From Burkholderia seminalis DSM 23518 (GTDB lineage Bacteria; Pseudomonadota; Gammaproteobacteria; Burkholderiales; Burkholderiaceae): 64,000 nucleotides of DNA. The position numbers and the translations under genes are program-made. Below are positions 11,585 through 19,787 of the stretch, piece after piece (the stretch's first letter is position 1; each line of letters begins with the position of its first letter). The stretch spans positions 26,725 through 90,724 of the forward strand of contig NZ_CADFDK010000020.1 of assembly GCF_902832885.1 (NCBI RefSeq), in the 5' to 3' direction. Under the pieces are notes generated by a model that was given only the letters and a program-made list of their open reading frames with translations, searched no databases and was not told the DNA's origin.

Positions 11585-12355
11585 TCAATTCATTACGAAG
11601 CCGCCGTTCACCGGCAGCAATTGACCCGTCACGAAGCGCGCGCCGTCCGACAGCAGGAACAGCACGGGGCCCGTCACGTCGTCGGGCACCTGCGCGCGCG
11701 TCAGCGCGCGGCCCTGCAGGTAGAACGCGTGACGCTCGGCCGGCACGTAGGCGGTCGCCTCGACTTCGGTGAGCCCAGGCGCAATCGCGTTGACCGTCAC
11801 GCCGTGCGCACCGAACTCGCGTGCCTGCGCATGCGTCATCGCGATCACCGCGCCCTTGCTCGCGACGTACGCGAGCAGCTTCGGCGCGCCCCACAGCGCG
11901 GTGTCCGATGCGAGGTTCACGATTGCGCCGCGGCCCGACTGCGCGAGGTGCGGCAGCGCTGCATTGCTGACGAGCCACACGCCGCGCACGTTCACGTTCA
12001 TCACGGCGTCCCACGTCGACACGTCGAGCTCCGTCGACAGCTTGCCGCCCGAGTTCGTGATCGCCGCGTTGTTGATCAGCGCATCGATGCCGCCGAGCGC
12101 CGCGGCACCTTGCGCGACGAACGCGTCGATGCTCGCCGGATCGGCCAGGTCGAGCGCGAGGAAATGCGCGGCGTGGCCCGCTTGCGCGAGTTCCGCGGCC
12201 AGCGCGCGGCCCTCTTCGACGAGCACGTCGCCGAACGCGACCTGCGCGCCCGCGGCGGCGAGCGCCCTCACGAACGCCGCACCGAGACCGCGTGCGCCGC
12301 CCGTGACGAGCACGCGGCGCCCCGGCAGCGGCACGACCGGAGCGAGCTCAGCCAT
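11585..12355 (-). CDS. SDR-family oxidoreductase (canonical active site)
   Basis: A 256-residue classical short-chain dehydrogenase: cofactor motif VTGGARGLG near residue 18, NNAA, catalytic Ser in VNLASDT, YVASK as the Tyr-Lys pair, and a VNGGF C-terminus. It is the normal counterpart to the atypical SDR at 8465. After a Rieske oxygenase the expected reaction is oxidation of a cis-dihydrodiol to a catechol, or of an alcohol. The start is the ATG at 12355, which overlaps the end of the Rieske gene by 8 bp; upstream in-frame codons are inside that gene. Confidence 0.87.
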   Translation of the reverse strand: MAELAPVVPLPGRRVLVTGGARGLGAAFVRALAAAGAQVAFGDVLVEEGRALAAELAQAGHAAHFLALDLADPASIDAFVAQGAAALGGIDALINNAAITNSGGKLSTELDVSTWDAVMNVNVRGVWLVSNAALPHLAQSGRGAIVNLASDTALWGAPKLLAYVASKGAVIAMTHAQAREFGAHGVTVNAIAPGLTEVEATAYVPAERHAFYLQGRALTRAQVPDDVTGPVLFLLSDGARFVTGQLLPVNGGFVMN

Positions 12356-13430
12356 TCGCGGGCTCCGAAGCGGCGTGTGCCGCGCGATGCGCATCGAGTG
12401 CGGACAGGTGTTCCTGCGCACGCTGGCGCAGCATCCGGCGCACGCGCGTGATGCCGACGTCGTGCTGGTACAGGTATTCGTGATCGCGCGCGTGCGGCGC
12501 GAGGCTTTCGAGGACGTAGCGGTCCTGCTCGAGCACGTCCCAGTGCAGGCCCTCGAGACGGTTGCGGTACATGAAGCGCCACACGTCGCGCCGCCAGCCG
12601 CCGACCTTGCGCGTCCGCCAGAAATAGACCTGGCAGTTGTCGCCGTCGACCGGCGTCGCGAAGCCGATGATCCCGAAGTTGCCGCCCGGACCGAACTTCT
12701 GCTTGTACGGAATCGCGAGGCGCATCCACAGGCAACCCGTTTCGCCGAGCTCGACCCAGTCGAAGTTCACGTCGCGCTGGCCGGTCTTCTCGAACATCAG
12801 GCCCGTTTCCGTCTTGCGCACGCGCATGTCGGCCTGCTTGTCGCCTTCGGCCATCGAGTGCGACGTCGCGTGCAGGTACGCGCCGTGCATCGGGTCCATC
12901 ACGTTGTCGATCGCGTACTGGTAATTGCACTTCCAGTTCGACACGCACAGGAAATGGGCGTACTCGTCGGCGACCAGTTCCTCGGGCAGGTTCAGCGGCG
13001 CCGGCTCGCCGTGCGCTTCGTCGCCGAACCACAGGAAGATCGCGCCGGCCTTCTCTTCCACCGGGTACGACTTCACGCACTTCGTGCCTTCGAGCGGACA
13101 GTTCGATACGGCCGGCACGCGGTTGACGGTGCCGCCGCCGTCGACTTCGATGCCGTGATACCAGCACGCGATGCTGCCGCCGAGGTTCCAGCCGAGCGAC
13201 AGGCGCGCGCCGCGGTGCGGGCAGCGATCCTCGAGCGCGTGGACCTTGCCGTCGTGATCGCGCCACAGCACGATCTGCTCGGACAGGCGCGTGAGGCCGA
13301 CGGGTGCATTCGACACCTGCCAGCTGGGTGCAACGGGATACCAGTAGTTCTTGATGCCGCGGTCGAGATAGTCACGGACCGGGTCGTGTTGGACTGCGTG
13401 TTGGACTGCGTGTTGTACGGGGGACGTCAT
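12348..13430 (-). CDS. Rieske non-heme iron oxygenase, catalytic subunit
   Basis: A 360-residue oxygenase. The Rieske [2Fe-2S] cluster ligands are Cys70-Pro-His72 and Cys89-Trp-Tyr-His92. The mononuclear iron site carries Asp179, His182 and His187 in DPMHGAYLH. The length and the absence of a beta-subunit gene point to an alpha-only oxygenase served by the separate ferredoxin and reductase in the operon. It should hydroxylate, dihydroxylate or demethylate the pathway's starting compound. The first residues contain the repeat HAVQHAVQH, from a 12-bp tandem repeat. Confidence 0.9.
   Translation of the reverse strand: MTSPVQHAVQHAVQHDPVRDYLDRGIKNYWYPVAPSWQVSNAPVGLTRLSEQIVLWRDHDGKVHALEDRCPHRGARLSLGWNLGGSIACWYHGIEVDGGGTVNRVPAVSNCPLEGTKCVKSYPVEEKAGAIFLWFGDEAHGEPAPLNLPEELVADEYAHFLCVSNWKCNYQYAIDNVMDPMHGAYLHATSHSMAEGDKQADMRVRKTETGLMFEKTGQRDVNFDWVELGETGCLWMRLAIPYKQKFGPGGNFGIIGFATPVDGDNCQVYFWRTRKVGGWRRDVWRFMYRNRLEGLHWDVLEQDRYVLESLAPHARDHEYLYQHDVGITRVRRMLRQRAQEHLSALDAHRAAHAASEPANG
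13387..13415. repeat. 12-bp tandem repeat inside the Rieske oxygenase N-terminus
   Basis: The unit TGTTGGACTGCG occurs twice in full and five further bases begin a third. In the protein it gives repeated His-Ala-Val-Gln. The unit keeps the frame, so copy number could vary without breaking the gene. Confidence 0.85.
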
Positions 13431-13484
13431 CAGTGTGCTCCGGATGCGGTTGTCGTCGGGTCGGCGTTCACGCGCGCGGCGCGC

Positions 13485-13796
13485 TCATTCCGCCAGCGCG
13501 GCCATTTCGGCGCGGAAACGTTCGGCGGTCCACGCAGTGCCGTCCGGTGCGCGGAAGCCGATGCGGTTCAGGCCCGCGACGACGTCGTCCAGCTCGGTCG
13601 CACCGGCTTCGAACACGCGCTCGAGCGCATCGCCGAGATCGTTCTCGTACTGCGTCGGCGCGGCCTTGCGGTTCTGCCAGACCTGGTTCTCGACCTGGCC
13701 GGGGATCTCGATCTGCCCCTTGCCCGCGACGTTGTTCGGCTGCGGCGCCACCCACGGCTTCAGGAAGGGATTGAAGTTGACGGTCGCTTCTTTCAT
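13485..13796 (-). CDS. Small operon protein with a recombinase-like helix-turn-helix end
   Basis: A 103-residue soluble protein with no signal peptide or membrane segment. Residues 60-100 (FEAGATELDDVVAGLNRIG followed by FRAPDGTAWTAERFRAEM) resemble the short DNA-binding module at the end of the recombinase domain of serine recombinases, which also reads L-N-x-x-G then G-x-x-W-T. There is no catalytic domain. It is the second gene of the operon, 1 bp after the ferredoxin. It could be a small regulator or an oxygenase accessory protein; the resemblance is my reading of the motif, not a database match. Confidence 0.7.
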   Translation of the reverse strand: MKEATVNFNPFLKPWVAPQPNNVAGKGQIEIPGQVENQVWQNRKAAPTQYENDLGDALERVFEAGATELDDVVAGLNRIGFRAPDGTAWTAERFRAEMAALAE

Positions 13797-13797
13797 G

Positions 13798-14115
13798 TCA
13801 TTCCACCTTGATCTGGATTTCCTCGCCGGCGAGGCGCACCGCGTACTGCTTCAGCGCGCGCCCGCCCGGACCCTTCAGGCATTCGCCCGTCTTGATGTCG
13901 AACACGGCCTCGTGCAGCGGGCATTCGACCGTGCCTTCGTCGACGAACCCCTGCGTCAGCAGCGCGTACGCATGCGGGCACACGTTTTCGAGCGCATACA
14001 CGTCGTCGCCGACGCGATAGATCCCGATTTCGACGCCGTCGGTCCGCTTGAACTCGATCGGCGTGTCTTCCGACAGCGCGCCGGCGTGACCGGCGCAAAT
14101 CCATTGCTCTGACAT
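13798..14115 (-). CDS. Rieske [2Fe-2S] ferredoxin
   Basis: A 105-residue electron-transfer protein with the two Rieske ligand pairs Cys46-Pro-His48 and Cys65-Pro-Leu-His68. It should carry electrons from the reductase at 2212 to the oxygenase at 12348. It is the first gene of the long operon: a near-perfect -10 element and the operator at 14158 lie immediately upstream. The length and motif spacing are standard for oxygenase ferredoxins such as BphA3-type proteins. Confidence 0.92.
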   Translation of the reverse strand: MSEQWICAGHAGALSEDTPIEFKRTDGVEIGIYRVGDDVYALENVCPHAYALLTQGFVDEGTVECPLHEAVFDIKTGECLKGPGGRALKQYAVRLAGEEIQIKVE

Positions 14116-14157
14116 CTCGCACCCTTCCTTCTGATCGACTCTCGGTTTGTTCCGATT

Positions 14158-14175
14158 TGTTCCATATCAGGAACA
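14158..14175. promoter_or_regulatory. Operator of the catabolic operon (TGTTCC-N6-GGAACA)
   Basis: A perfect inverted repeat with 6-bp arms and a 6-bp spacer, 43 bp before the ferredoxin start. A direct copy of TTTGTTCC also lies at 14146-14153, one helical turn from the operator's left half. The GTTCC-N6-GGAAC core recurs before the divergent porin gene. Two IclR regulators are encoded at this locus, so IclR binding is the likely use. Confidence 0.65.
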
Positions 14176-14192
14176 TCAGTTTATGGATGGTG

Positions 14193-14220
14193 ATTATAGG
14201 AGCGACCTTCCGTGAGTAAA
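14193..14220 (-). promoter_or_regulatory. Sigma-70-type promoter of the catabolic operon
   Basis: On the minus strand TTTACT (14220-14215) is followed after 16 bp by a perfect TATAAT (14198-14193). Transcription would start near 14186, placing the operator at about +11 to +28, a position suited to repression. Confidence 0.55.
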
Positions 14221-14394
14221 ATAAAAAGCTGCATGTCCTAGGGAAAACACTGACCGTGCGATCGGCGATCGCCTTCGATCACCTTGTCAAATGTAATTTT
14301 TTGTTGTGTGACGGGCATTTATCGTCATTTTCGGGGCATCACGCACCGATGCCGGGCATCGTCGGAAAACCCTTCCGGCCCGAAAAATTTATTT

Positions 14395-14422
14395 TTGATA
14401 CGGTGCTTGACGACTCTATACT
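14395..14422 (+). promoter_or_regulatory. Sigma-70-type promoter of the porin gene
   Basis: TTGATA (14395-14400), 16 bp, then TATACT (14417-14422). A start near 14429 would put the GTTCC operator just downstream and give a leader of about 130 nt before the porin. Confidence 0.6.
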
Positions 14423-14443
14423 CCATTCCATCAGAGGCACGTC

Positions 14444-14459
14444 GTTCCTTGTATGGAAC
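14444..14459. promoter_or_regulatory. Operator of the porin gene (GTTCC-N6-GGAAC)
   Basis: A perfect inverted repeat with the same arms and spacer length as the site at 14158. It sits about 15 bp downstream of the predicted porin transcription start. The other stretches of the 446-bp divergent region are A+T-rich and hold no convincing gene. Confidence 0.62.
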
Positions 14460-14561
14460 ACAAAAATGCCCACCAAATGGCGAACCCCAGTGCGACGGCC
14501 GGCCGTCCCCGCACATGCCGCCATGGCACGTTTTCATCAGGTTGGAGATTCAGGAGATCAA

Positions 14562-15641
14562 ATGGTCAAGCATGCGGTAGCAGCAGCAGTGGTCGGATTG
14601 GGCGCCGCGTCGGGCGCGTGGGCGCAGAGCAGCGTGACGCTGTACGGCAGCCTGGATGCGGGCGTCGCATACGTGAACAACGTCGGCGGCCATGCAAAGT
14701 GGGCGATGATCCAGGGCAACACCCAGCCCGACCGGTGGGGCCTGAAGGGCAAGGAAGATCTCGGCGGCGGCCTGTCGGCGATCTTTCAGCTCGAAAACGG
14801 CTTCTATACGAACAACGGCCAGTTCGCGACCGCGAACACGATCTGGAACCGCGCGGCATTCGTCGGCCTGAGCTCCGACCGCTACGGCACGCTGACGCTC
14901 GGCCGCCAGACGCCGCTGTCGTTCGACTATCTCGATCCGCTCAGCACGGCCTACCTCGCGTTGAGCTGGTACGCGTTCCACCCCGGCAACATCGACGGGC
15001 TCGCCGCGACCGGCAACGTGCCGTACAACAACGCGGTCAAGTACCGCTCGCCGACCTTCGCGGGCTTCTCGGCCGCGGCCACGCTGGCGCTCGGCAACAC
15101 GACGAACTTCTCGACCGGCAAGTCGGTCGGCGTCGCGCTGAACTATGCGAACGGGCCGTTCAAGGCGTCGGCCGTGTACTCGAACGAGCACGACCGCTCG
15201 ATCCTGATCAGCCAGACCGGCATTACGTCGTTCCAGGGGCAGAACACCGCGAACGGCTATCTCGCGAACAAGGTCGAGAACATCGGCGCGGGCGCGTCCT
15301 ACCAGTTCGGCGACTTCCTCGTGCATGGCCTCTACACGCGCACGAAGATGCAGTCGAACGGCTATTCGGATACGTTCCAGAGCTACGACGCGGGCGTGAA
15401 CTACCGCAGCAGCGCGTTCAACACGATCGCGGGCGGTGCGGCGACCACGACGCTGGCCGGCCGCCGCTGGACGCAGGTCGAGCTCGGCGACATCTACGCG
15501 CTGTCGAAGCGCACGCAGCTCTATGCGAACGTGCTCTACGAACACGGGTCGGGCGGCGCGAAGGCCGCGTTCTTCACGGCCGGCGTGTCGAGCACCGCGA
15601 ACCAGGTGATCGTCCTGACCGGGATCCATCACTCGTTCTGA
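14562..15641 (+). CDS. Gram-negative outer-membrane porin (Opc/OmpC-like)
   Basis: A 359-residue trimeric-porin-family beta-barrel with a cleavable signal ending in GAWA before QSSVTLYGSLDAG, the standard start of mature Burkholderia porins, and a C-terminal phenylalanine (GIHHSF) for barrel assembly. The reading frame is open further upstream, but CAGGAGA lies 9 bp before the ATG at 14562. The shared operator ties it to the aromatic-degradation operon on the other strand, so it is probably the outer-membrane entry for the same substrate. Confidence 0.9.
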   Translation: MVKHAVAAAVVGLGAASGAWAQSSVTLYGSLDAGVAYVNNVGGHAKWAMIQGNTQPDRWGLKGKEDLGGGLSAIFQLENGFYTNNGQFATANTIWNRAAFVGLSSDRYGTLTLGRQTPLSFDYLDPLSTAYLALSWYAFHPGNIDGLAATGNVPYNNAVKYRSPTFAGFSAAATLALGNTTNFSTGKSVGVALNYANGPFKASAVYSNEHDRSILISQTGITSFQGQNTANGYLANKVENIGAGASYQFGDFLVHGLYTRTKMQSNGYSDTFQSYDAGVNYRSSAFNTIAGGAATTTLAGRRWTQVELGDIYALSKRTQLYANVLYEHGSGGAKAAFFTAGVSSTANQVIVLTGIHHSF

Positions 15642-15671
15642 GCGGTGCCGGGCGTCCGGCGCCTGAAACGA

Positions 15672-15700
15672 AAAGAGCGGCCCGCGGGCCGCTCTTTCTT
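15672..15700. terminator. Bidirectional terminator between porin and IclR genes
   Basis: Twelve-bp perfect arms (AAAGAGCGGCCC and its complement) with a tiny loop, A-rich on the left and TTTCTT on the right, between convergent genes. It can end transcription from both sides. Confidence 0.85.
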
Positions 15701-15742
15701 CTGTGCGCGGCCGCGTGCGGCGGCCTGCCCGAAGCGTCGATG

Positions 15743-16636
15743 TCAGAACATCGCGACCTTGTGGCGCGCGTGCGCGAACGTCGGATCGCTTTCGAGCGGA
15801 CGATAGTTCAGCCGCTGCGACAGGTCGACCGCCGCGCCGCACACGGCTTCGACGAGCCGTTCCTTCTCGCCGGCCTCGCCGATCTCCGAACGCGGCACCG
15901 TCGCGGTGATCGCCGCGACGATCGAGCCCGACTGATCGCGCACGGGCGCGGTCACCGCCGAAATGCCGCTCTCGAACGCCGCCTCGCTGACCGCGTAGCC
16001 GAGCCGCGCGTAGTGGCGCACGCGTTCGTACAGCTCGTCGACGCTGCCCGGCGTGCGCTCGGTGAACTGCTCGAGTTTTTTCTCCGGATAGAGCTGACGC
16101 AACGCGTCGCGCGTGAGGTCGCCCATCAGCACGTGGCCGTGCACGGTCGCATGCGCGGGCAAGCGCGTGCCGACGTGCACCTTCACCGAACCGAACATCG
16201 ACGTATTGCTCTGCGCCTTCGCGACGAACACGACGTCGCGCTGGTCGCGGATCAGCAGATGCGTCGACAGGCCGGTCGCATCGCGCAGCCGTTCGAGCAC
16301 GGGCGTACCGAGATCGGTCAATTCAAGCGAGTTCAGGTATTCGAAACCGAGCCGCAGCACGCCGACGCCAAGCCGGAAATAACGGTCGCCGTTCACGCGC
16401 TCGAGGAAGCCGAGCGCCTCGAGCGTCTGCAGCAGGCGGAACGTGGTCGTGCGCGGAATGCCGATGCGCTTCGACAGTTCCGGCGCGCCGAGCACGGGCT
16501 CGCGCGCGGAGAATTCGGCCAGGATCCGCAGCCCGCGTTCGAGCCCCGGCACCAGGTAGGACGACGCGCCGCCGGACGATTCGTCGTCGCCGGGCGCCGC
16601 CGGATCGGGTGCGCCGCTCATCGTTGTCTTGACCAT
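15743..16636 (-). CDS. Second IclR-family transcriptional regulator
   Basis: A 297-residue paralogue of the operon's IclR protein: the winged helix (APELSKRIGIPRTTTFRLLQ, about 51-70) and effector domain align through their length, including HGHVLMGDLT and ITATVPR. An acidic, Ser/Gly-rich N-terminal extension distinguishes it. The ATG at 16636 is used here; a second ATG at 16621 is equally possible because neither has a clear ribosome binding site. It lies convergent with the porin. The two paralogues may share or split the GTTCC-type operators. Confidence 0.85.
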   Translation of the reverse strand: MVKTTMSGAPDPAAPGDDESSGGASSYLVPGLERGLRILAEFSAREPVLGAPELSKRIGIPRTTTFRLLQTLEALGFLERVNGDRYFRLGVGVLRLGFEYLNSLELTDLGTPVLERLRDATGLSTHLLIRDQRDVVFVAKAQSNTSMFGSVKVHVGTRLPAHATVHGHVLMGDLTRDALRQLYPEKKLEQFTERTPGSVDELYERVRHYARLGYAVSEAAFESGISAVTAPVRDQSGSIVAAITATVPRSEIGEAGEKERLVEAVCGAAVDLSQRLNYRPLESDPTFAHARHKVAMF

Positions 16637-16849
16637 GTGGACATGGACGAAAGGAAATCAGTCACGAAACAGGTCATGGATCATCGTGGATATTCAGTCA
16701 TGCTACCTCAGCGCGCGCGCCGGATCGCACCGGCACGCACGCCGTGACGCAACATGCGCATCCACACCGCGATGCGGTGTCATTCAAGGTCGAGAGGATA
16801 GCAGCGTTGGACGGCGCGACGCCATGCGGGAATCGCCGAACGGCGGGCA

Positions 16850-16878
16850 GCCGGCCGCACCGCCGAGGTGCGGCCGGC
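16850..16878. terminator. Strong hairpin after the NlpC-like gene
   Basis: Twelve-bp perfect arms (GCCGGCCGCACC and its complement) with a 5-nt loop, 28 bp downstream of the minus-strand stop at 16907. No T tract follows, so it may be a rho-independent terminator only in part. Confidence 0.5.
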
Positions 16879-16906
16879 CCGTGTCCGGCGTGGCGCGCCG
16901 GATCGC

Positions 16907-17386
16907 CTACAGGCGCGACAGGTAGACGCGAATGTTCGCGCGGTCGTAGGTGAAGCCGCCGGCCGGATCCGGCTCCAGCACCCGCGCGAGATCGACCGCA
17001 TACATCCAGCCGCTGCCCAGCAGGCCGCCGTTGATCGCGCGGATCCGGCTGCCGCCGACGGCGATCGCCGCATGAAACACGTTGCCGTTTCTGGAGAAGC
17101 CGACCGCGGTGCCCGCCGGAATGCTCGCGCGTCCGTCCCATTGATCGCCGGTCTCGAAGTTGAACCGCGACTTCCACAGCTGGCCGATCGTGTCGAGCAG
17201 CGCACCGGGCGCGATCAGCGCGTCGGCACGCAGCAGATACCGGACATAGGCCGCGGCGTCGTAGCAGACGCCGCCGGACACGTACTCGTTGATGTTGGCC
17301 ATCCCGAACATCAGCGCCTGCGCGTGTTTTTGCCTTTCGCCGAGGCCGGATTGGGCGACATGCCCGCCTAGCTGGGTCAGTTGCAT
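16907..17386 (-). CDS. Small Cys-His protein resembling the NlpC/P60 papain fold
   Basis: A 159-residue protein without signal peptide. Cys41 opens a helix (GGVCYDAAAYVRYLL), followed by IPAGTAVGF and VFHAAIAVGG with His105, then AING with Asn119: the order and spacing of a papain/NlpC-type Cys-His-Asn triad. The ATG at 17386 has AAGGAG six bases upstream, which rules out the longer frame. It stands alone. A cysteine hydrolase or a toxin/effector-like enzyme is possible; the family call rests on motif pattern only. Confidence 0.7.
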   Translation of the reverse strand: MQLTQLGGHVAQSGLGERQKHAQALMFGMANINEYVSGGVCYDAAAYVRYLLRADALIAPGALLDTIGQLWKSRFNFETGDQWDGRASIPAGTAVGFSRNGNVFHAAIAVGGSRIRAINGGLLGSGWMYAVDLARVLEPDPAGGFTYDRANIRVYLSRL

Positions 17387-17485
17387 GGATAGCTCCTTGT
17401 GAGGAAAACGGACGCCGTCGTCCCGCCGGCGCGATAACCTCATATCTTATTACGATATCCGCCGGCGCCGACCCTGCTCCGGGTG

Positions 17486-17671
17486 TCACGGCGTGCGCGC
17501 CGCCGCCAACGCGTCGGGATTCGGCGCGAGCCGCGGGCGCACCCGCAACGGCTGCGGCATGTCGGGCCGCGGCTCCGCCAGCGGGCCGGTCATGAGCAGT
17601 TGCCGCAGCGTCGCATCGGCACCGGGATCGCCGAGCGACACGAACTCGACGCGCGTGACGACGTCCCGCAT
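17486..17671 (-). CDS. Doubtful small ORF
   Basis: A 61-residue frame from an ATG at 17671, proline- and arginine-rich after residue 25, with no clear ribosome binding site and no recognised motif. It could be the tail of a lost gene. Apart from this, 17444-17806 shows only an A+T-rich patch with ATATC-N7-GATAT near 17443, probably promoter DNA for the gene at 16907. Confidence 0.2.
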   Translation of the reverse strand: MRDVVTRVEFVSLGDPGADATLRQLLMTGPLAEPRPDMPQPLRVRPRLAPNPDALAAARTP

Positions 17672-17806
17672 GCGGTGTCGCGCGATGCGCGCCGCGCGGC
17701 GGACAAAAAGCTGAAAACGGAAAGGAATCGGGCAAGCACCGCCCGGCGGCGGGCGGCGAAAGGGGGACGGCGAGAGGCGATCCTCGGGCGGACCGCCGCG
17801 ACGGCG

Positions 17807-18103
17807 TCAGGCCGTCACGGCTGCGTCATATTCGGCGCGGGCAAGCTGGCCGGCGGCGTACGCCTCGGCCTCGCCGCGAAAGCCTTCCTGGCTGAACGCA
17901 ACGACTTTCACACCGACGCCGGTCGCCCGCTTCACCGTCAGCGCCCATTGCCATCCGCCGTCTTGCTCGAAGACGTGCAGCGAGGGTTCGAAGGAAGGGT
18001 CGAGTACGGTCACGCGTTTTGCTCCCGCCCCTTGCGCGCCGCATAGGCCACACTCGAGGCATGTCGAAAGGGTCGCGCCGGTGTGCCGACGCGCTTCTGC
18101 CAT
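17807..18103 (-). CDS. Small hypothetical protein
   Basis: Ninety-eight residues if the ATG at 18103 is used; a GTG at 18013 would give a 68-residue form starting VTVLDPSFEPSLHVFEQDGG, which is the better-looking part of the frame. The C-terminal half (WQWALTVKR, GVKVVAFSQEGFRGEAEAYAAG) looks like a compact alpha/beta fold typical of short orphan Burkholderia proteins. No function can be given. The first 30 residues with CLECGLC may be non-coding. Confidence 0.5.
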   Translation of the reverse strand: MAEARRHTGATLSTCLECGLCGAQGAGAKRVTVLDPSFEPSLHVFEQDGGWQWALTVKRATGVGVKVVAFSQEGFRGEAEAYAAGQLARAEYDAAVTA

Positions 18104-18316
18104 TTGACAGTCTAGTCAATAATTGTTGCGACGCACCATCAGAGGTTTCACTCATCTATCGGAACCGGCCGGTCGATCGAAACTGACTGAAACCCATACG
18201 GCACGGGCTTCCGCACCGCGCGGGGCGATGCGGCATCGCATTCGTGCGGCAACGTGCCGCACACGCGAACGATTGCTTGCGTCGGCCATTCGTGGATCGC
18301 ATAAACGGGGCGCGAC

Positions 18317-18913
18317 CTATCCGGCGGACATCACGCGCCGGAAAGTCAGGTTGACGCGCTCGCCCTGCACACCCGGCGCCTTCGGCACGCGGTGCTGCCA
18401 TTCCGCCTGCGTGCGCCCGCGCATCACGAGCAGGCTGCCGTGCACGAGGCGATACGCATGCGTGATGCCGGTCGCGCGGTGGCGCAGATCGAACACGCGC
18501 ATCGCCCCGAGGCTCACCGATGCGATCACCGGTTCATCCCCGAGCGCCGGCTCGTTGTCCGCATGCCAGCCGAGGCCGTCCAGCCCGTTCCGATAGCGAT
18601 TGAGCAGCACGCTGTTGAAGCGCGTACCGCACGTCGCCTCGACCGCCTGCTTCAGGTCGAGCACGGCCGGCGTCCACGGCGCGGGCACGTTGCGGATCCC
18701 CGAGTACACGTAGACGGCATCCGGCTCGCCCTGCCACGCGGTCAGCCTCGGCAACGGAAGGCGGCCGCGCGGCGTGCGGATCGTGTCCTGCCGCCAGGCG
18801 ACCTCGCCGATCAGCGCGGCCAGCGCGCGATCGGCATCGGGTTGCGCGAGCCAGTCGGGATACCAGTCCACGTCGGGCACGGGCGTGTCAGCGAAGAAAT
18901 CGGGGGTCGACAT
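18317..18913 (-). CDS. AlkB-type alpha-ketoglutarate-dependent dioxygenase
   Basis: A 198-residue Fe(II)/2-oxoglutarate dioxygenase of the AlkB family, which removes alkyl groups from damaged nucleic-acid bases. Iron ligands are His117 and Asp119 in GWHADNE and His174 in WQHRVPK; the 2-oxoglutarate arginines are in ERVNLTFRR (Arg186, Arg192), and the family NRYRNG loop is at 105-110. It is shorter than E. coli AlkB and closer to the ALKBH2/3-like bacterial group. It is a single gene; no ada gene is adjacent. Confidence 0.88.
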   Translation of the reverse strand: MSTPDFFADTPVPDVDWYPDWLAQPDADRALAALIGEVAWRQDTIRTPRGRLPLPRLTAWQGEPDAVYVYSGIRNVPAPWTPAVLDLKQAVEATCGTRFNSVLLNRYRNGLDGLGWHADNEPALGDEPVIASVSLGAMRVFDLRHRATGITHAYRLVHGSLLVMRGRTQAEWQHRVPKAPGVQGERVNLTFRRVMSAG

Positions 18914-19150
18914 GTCGGAAGGAACGGGCGAGAAACGGAACGAACGAGGCCTGTCTGCATACTAGCCAACGGCGCCCCGCCCCGCCATGCGCTGTCATTC
19001 GCCGATGAAAGGAAGCGGCCGCGTGCCGCGATGCGCATTCGCGCATCACGCTATCATCGCGGCGTGTCGCGGCACGCCCCGCCGAGGGGCGCCGCTTTTC
19101 TCCGCCATGCCGGCCGGCGCGACCCGGCCGCATTCTTCCCGGATCCCATC

Positions 19151-19738
19151 ATGACGACGCTCTCCGATTCCGCCCTCGATCAACTGTTTCGCTCCGCCCG
19201 CACGCACAACGCGTGGCAGGACAAACCCGTCGACGACGCGCTGCTGCACCGCCTGATCGACCTGACGAAATTCGGCCCGACGTCGGCGAACTCGAGCCCC
19301 GCGCGCTTCGTGTTCGTGAAGTCGCCCGATGCGAAGGCGCGCCTGAAACCCGCGCTGTCCGAAGGCAACCTCGCGAAAACGATGGCCGCGCCCGTCACCG
19401 TGATCGTCGGGATGGACTACGCGTTCCACGAGCACCTGCCGCGCCTGTTCCCGCACGCCGACGCACGCAGCTGGTTTGCCGGCAACGATGCGCTGATCGA
19501 GGCCACCACGTTCCGCAACGCGTCGCTGCAAGGCGCTTACCTGATCCTGGCCGCACGCGCGCTCGGCCTCGACGCGGGCCCGATGTCGGGCTTCGACGGC
19601 GCGAAGGTCGATGCCGAATTCTTCGCGGGCACCGCGATCAAGAGCAACTTCCTCGTGAATCTCGGCTACGGCGATCCGGCCGGCCTGTTCCCGCGCAGCC
19701 CGCGCTTCGATTTCGACGACATCGCACGCATCGAATAA
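19151..19738 (+). CDS. Nitroreductase-family protein, RutE / malonic semialdehyde reductase type
   Basis: A 195-residue FMN-dependent reductase. The N-terminal [26 protein letters not shown], the central [34 protein letters not shown] and the C-terminal [13 protein letters not shown] are the sequence signature of the RutE/YcdI branch, which reduces malonic semialdehyde to 3-hydroxypropionate in pyrimidine breakdown. No other rut gene is close, so it may serve as a general semialdehyde or nitro reductase. The ATG at 19151 follows directly after a GC-rich untranslated region. Confidence 0.85.
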   Translation: MTTLSDSALDQLFRSARTHNAWQDKPVDDALLHRLIDLTKFGPTSANSSPARFVFVKSPDAKARLKPALSEGNLAKTMAAPVTVIVGMDYAFHEHLPRLFPHADARSWFAGNDALIEATTFRNASLQGAYLILAARALGLDAGPMSGFDGAKVDAEFFAGTAIKSNFLVNLGYGDPAGLFPRSPRFDFDDIARIE

Positions 19739-19753
19739 CGGTTGCGAGCGCGG

Positions 19754-19776
19754 GCCCGTTCACGCCGATAACGGGC
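19754..19776. terminator. Hairpin between convergent genes
   Basis: Seven-bp perfect arms GCCCGTT / AACGGGC with a 9-nt loop in the 49-bp gap between convergent stops. The T run is only two bases, so termination is likely but not certain. Confidence 0.4.
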
Positions 19777-19787
19777 TTGCGCCGGCC

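Noticed and set aside
13387-13415. CRISPR-like repeat
   Set aside because: Two 12-bp units with no spacers, inside a coding sequence.
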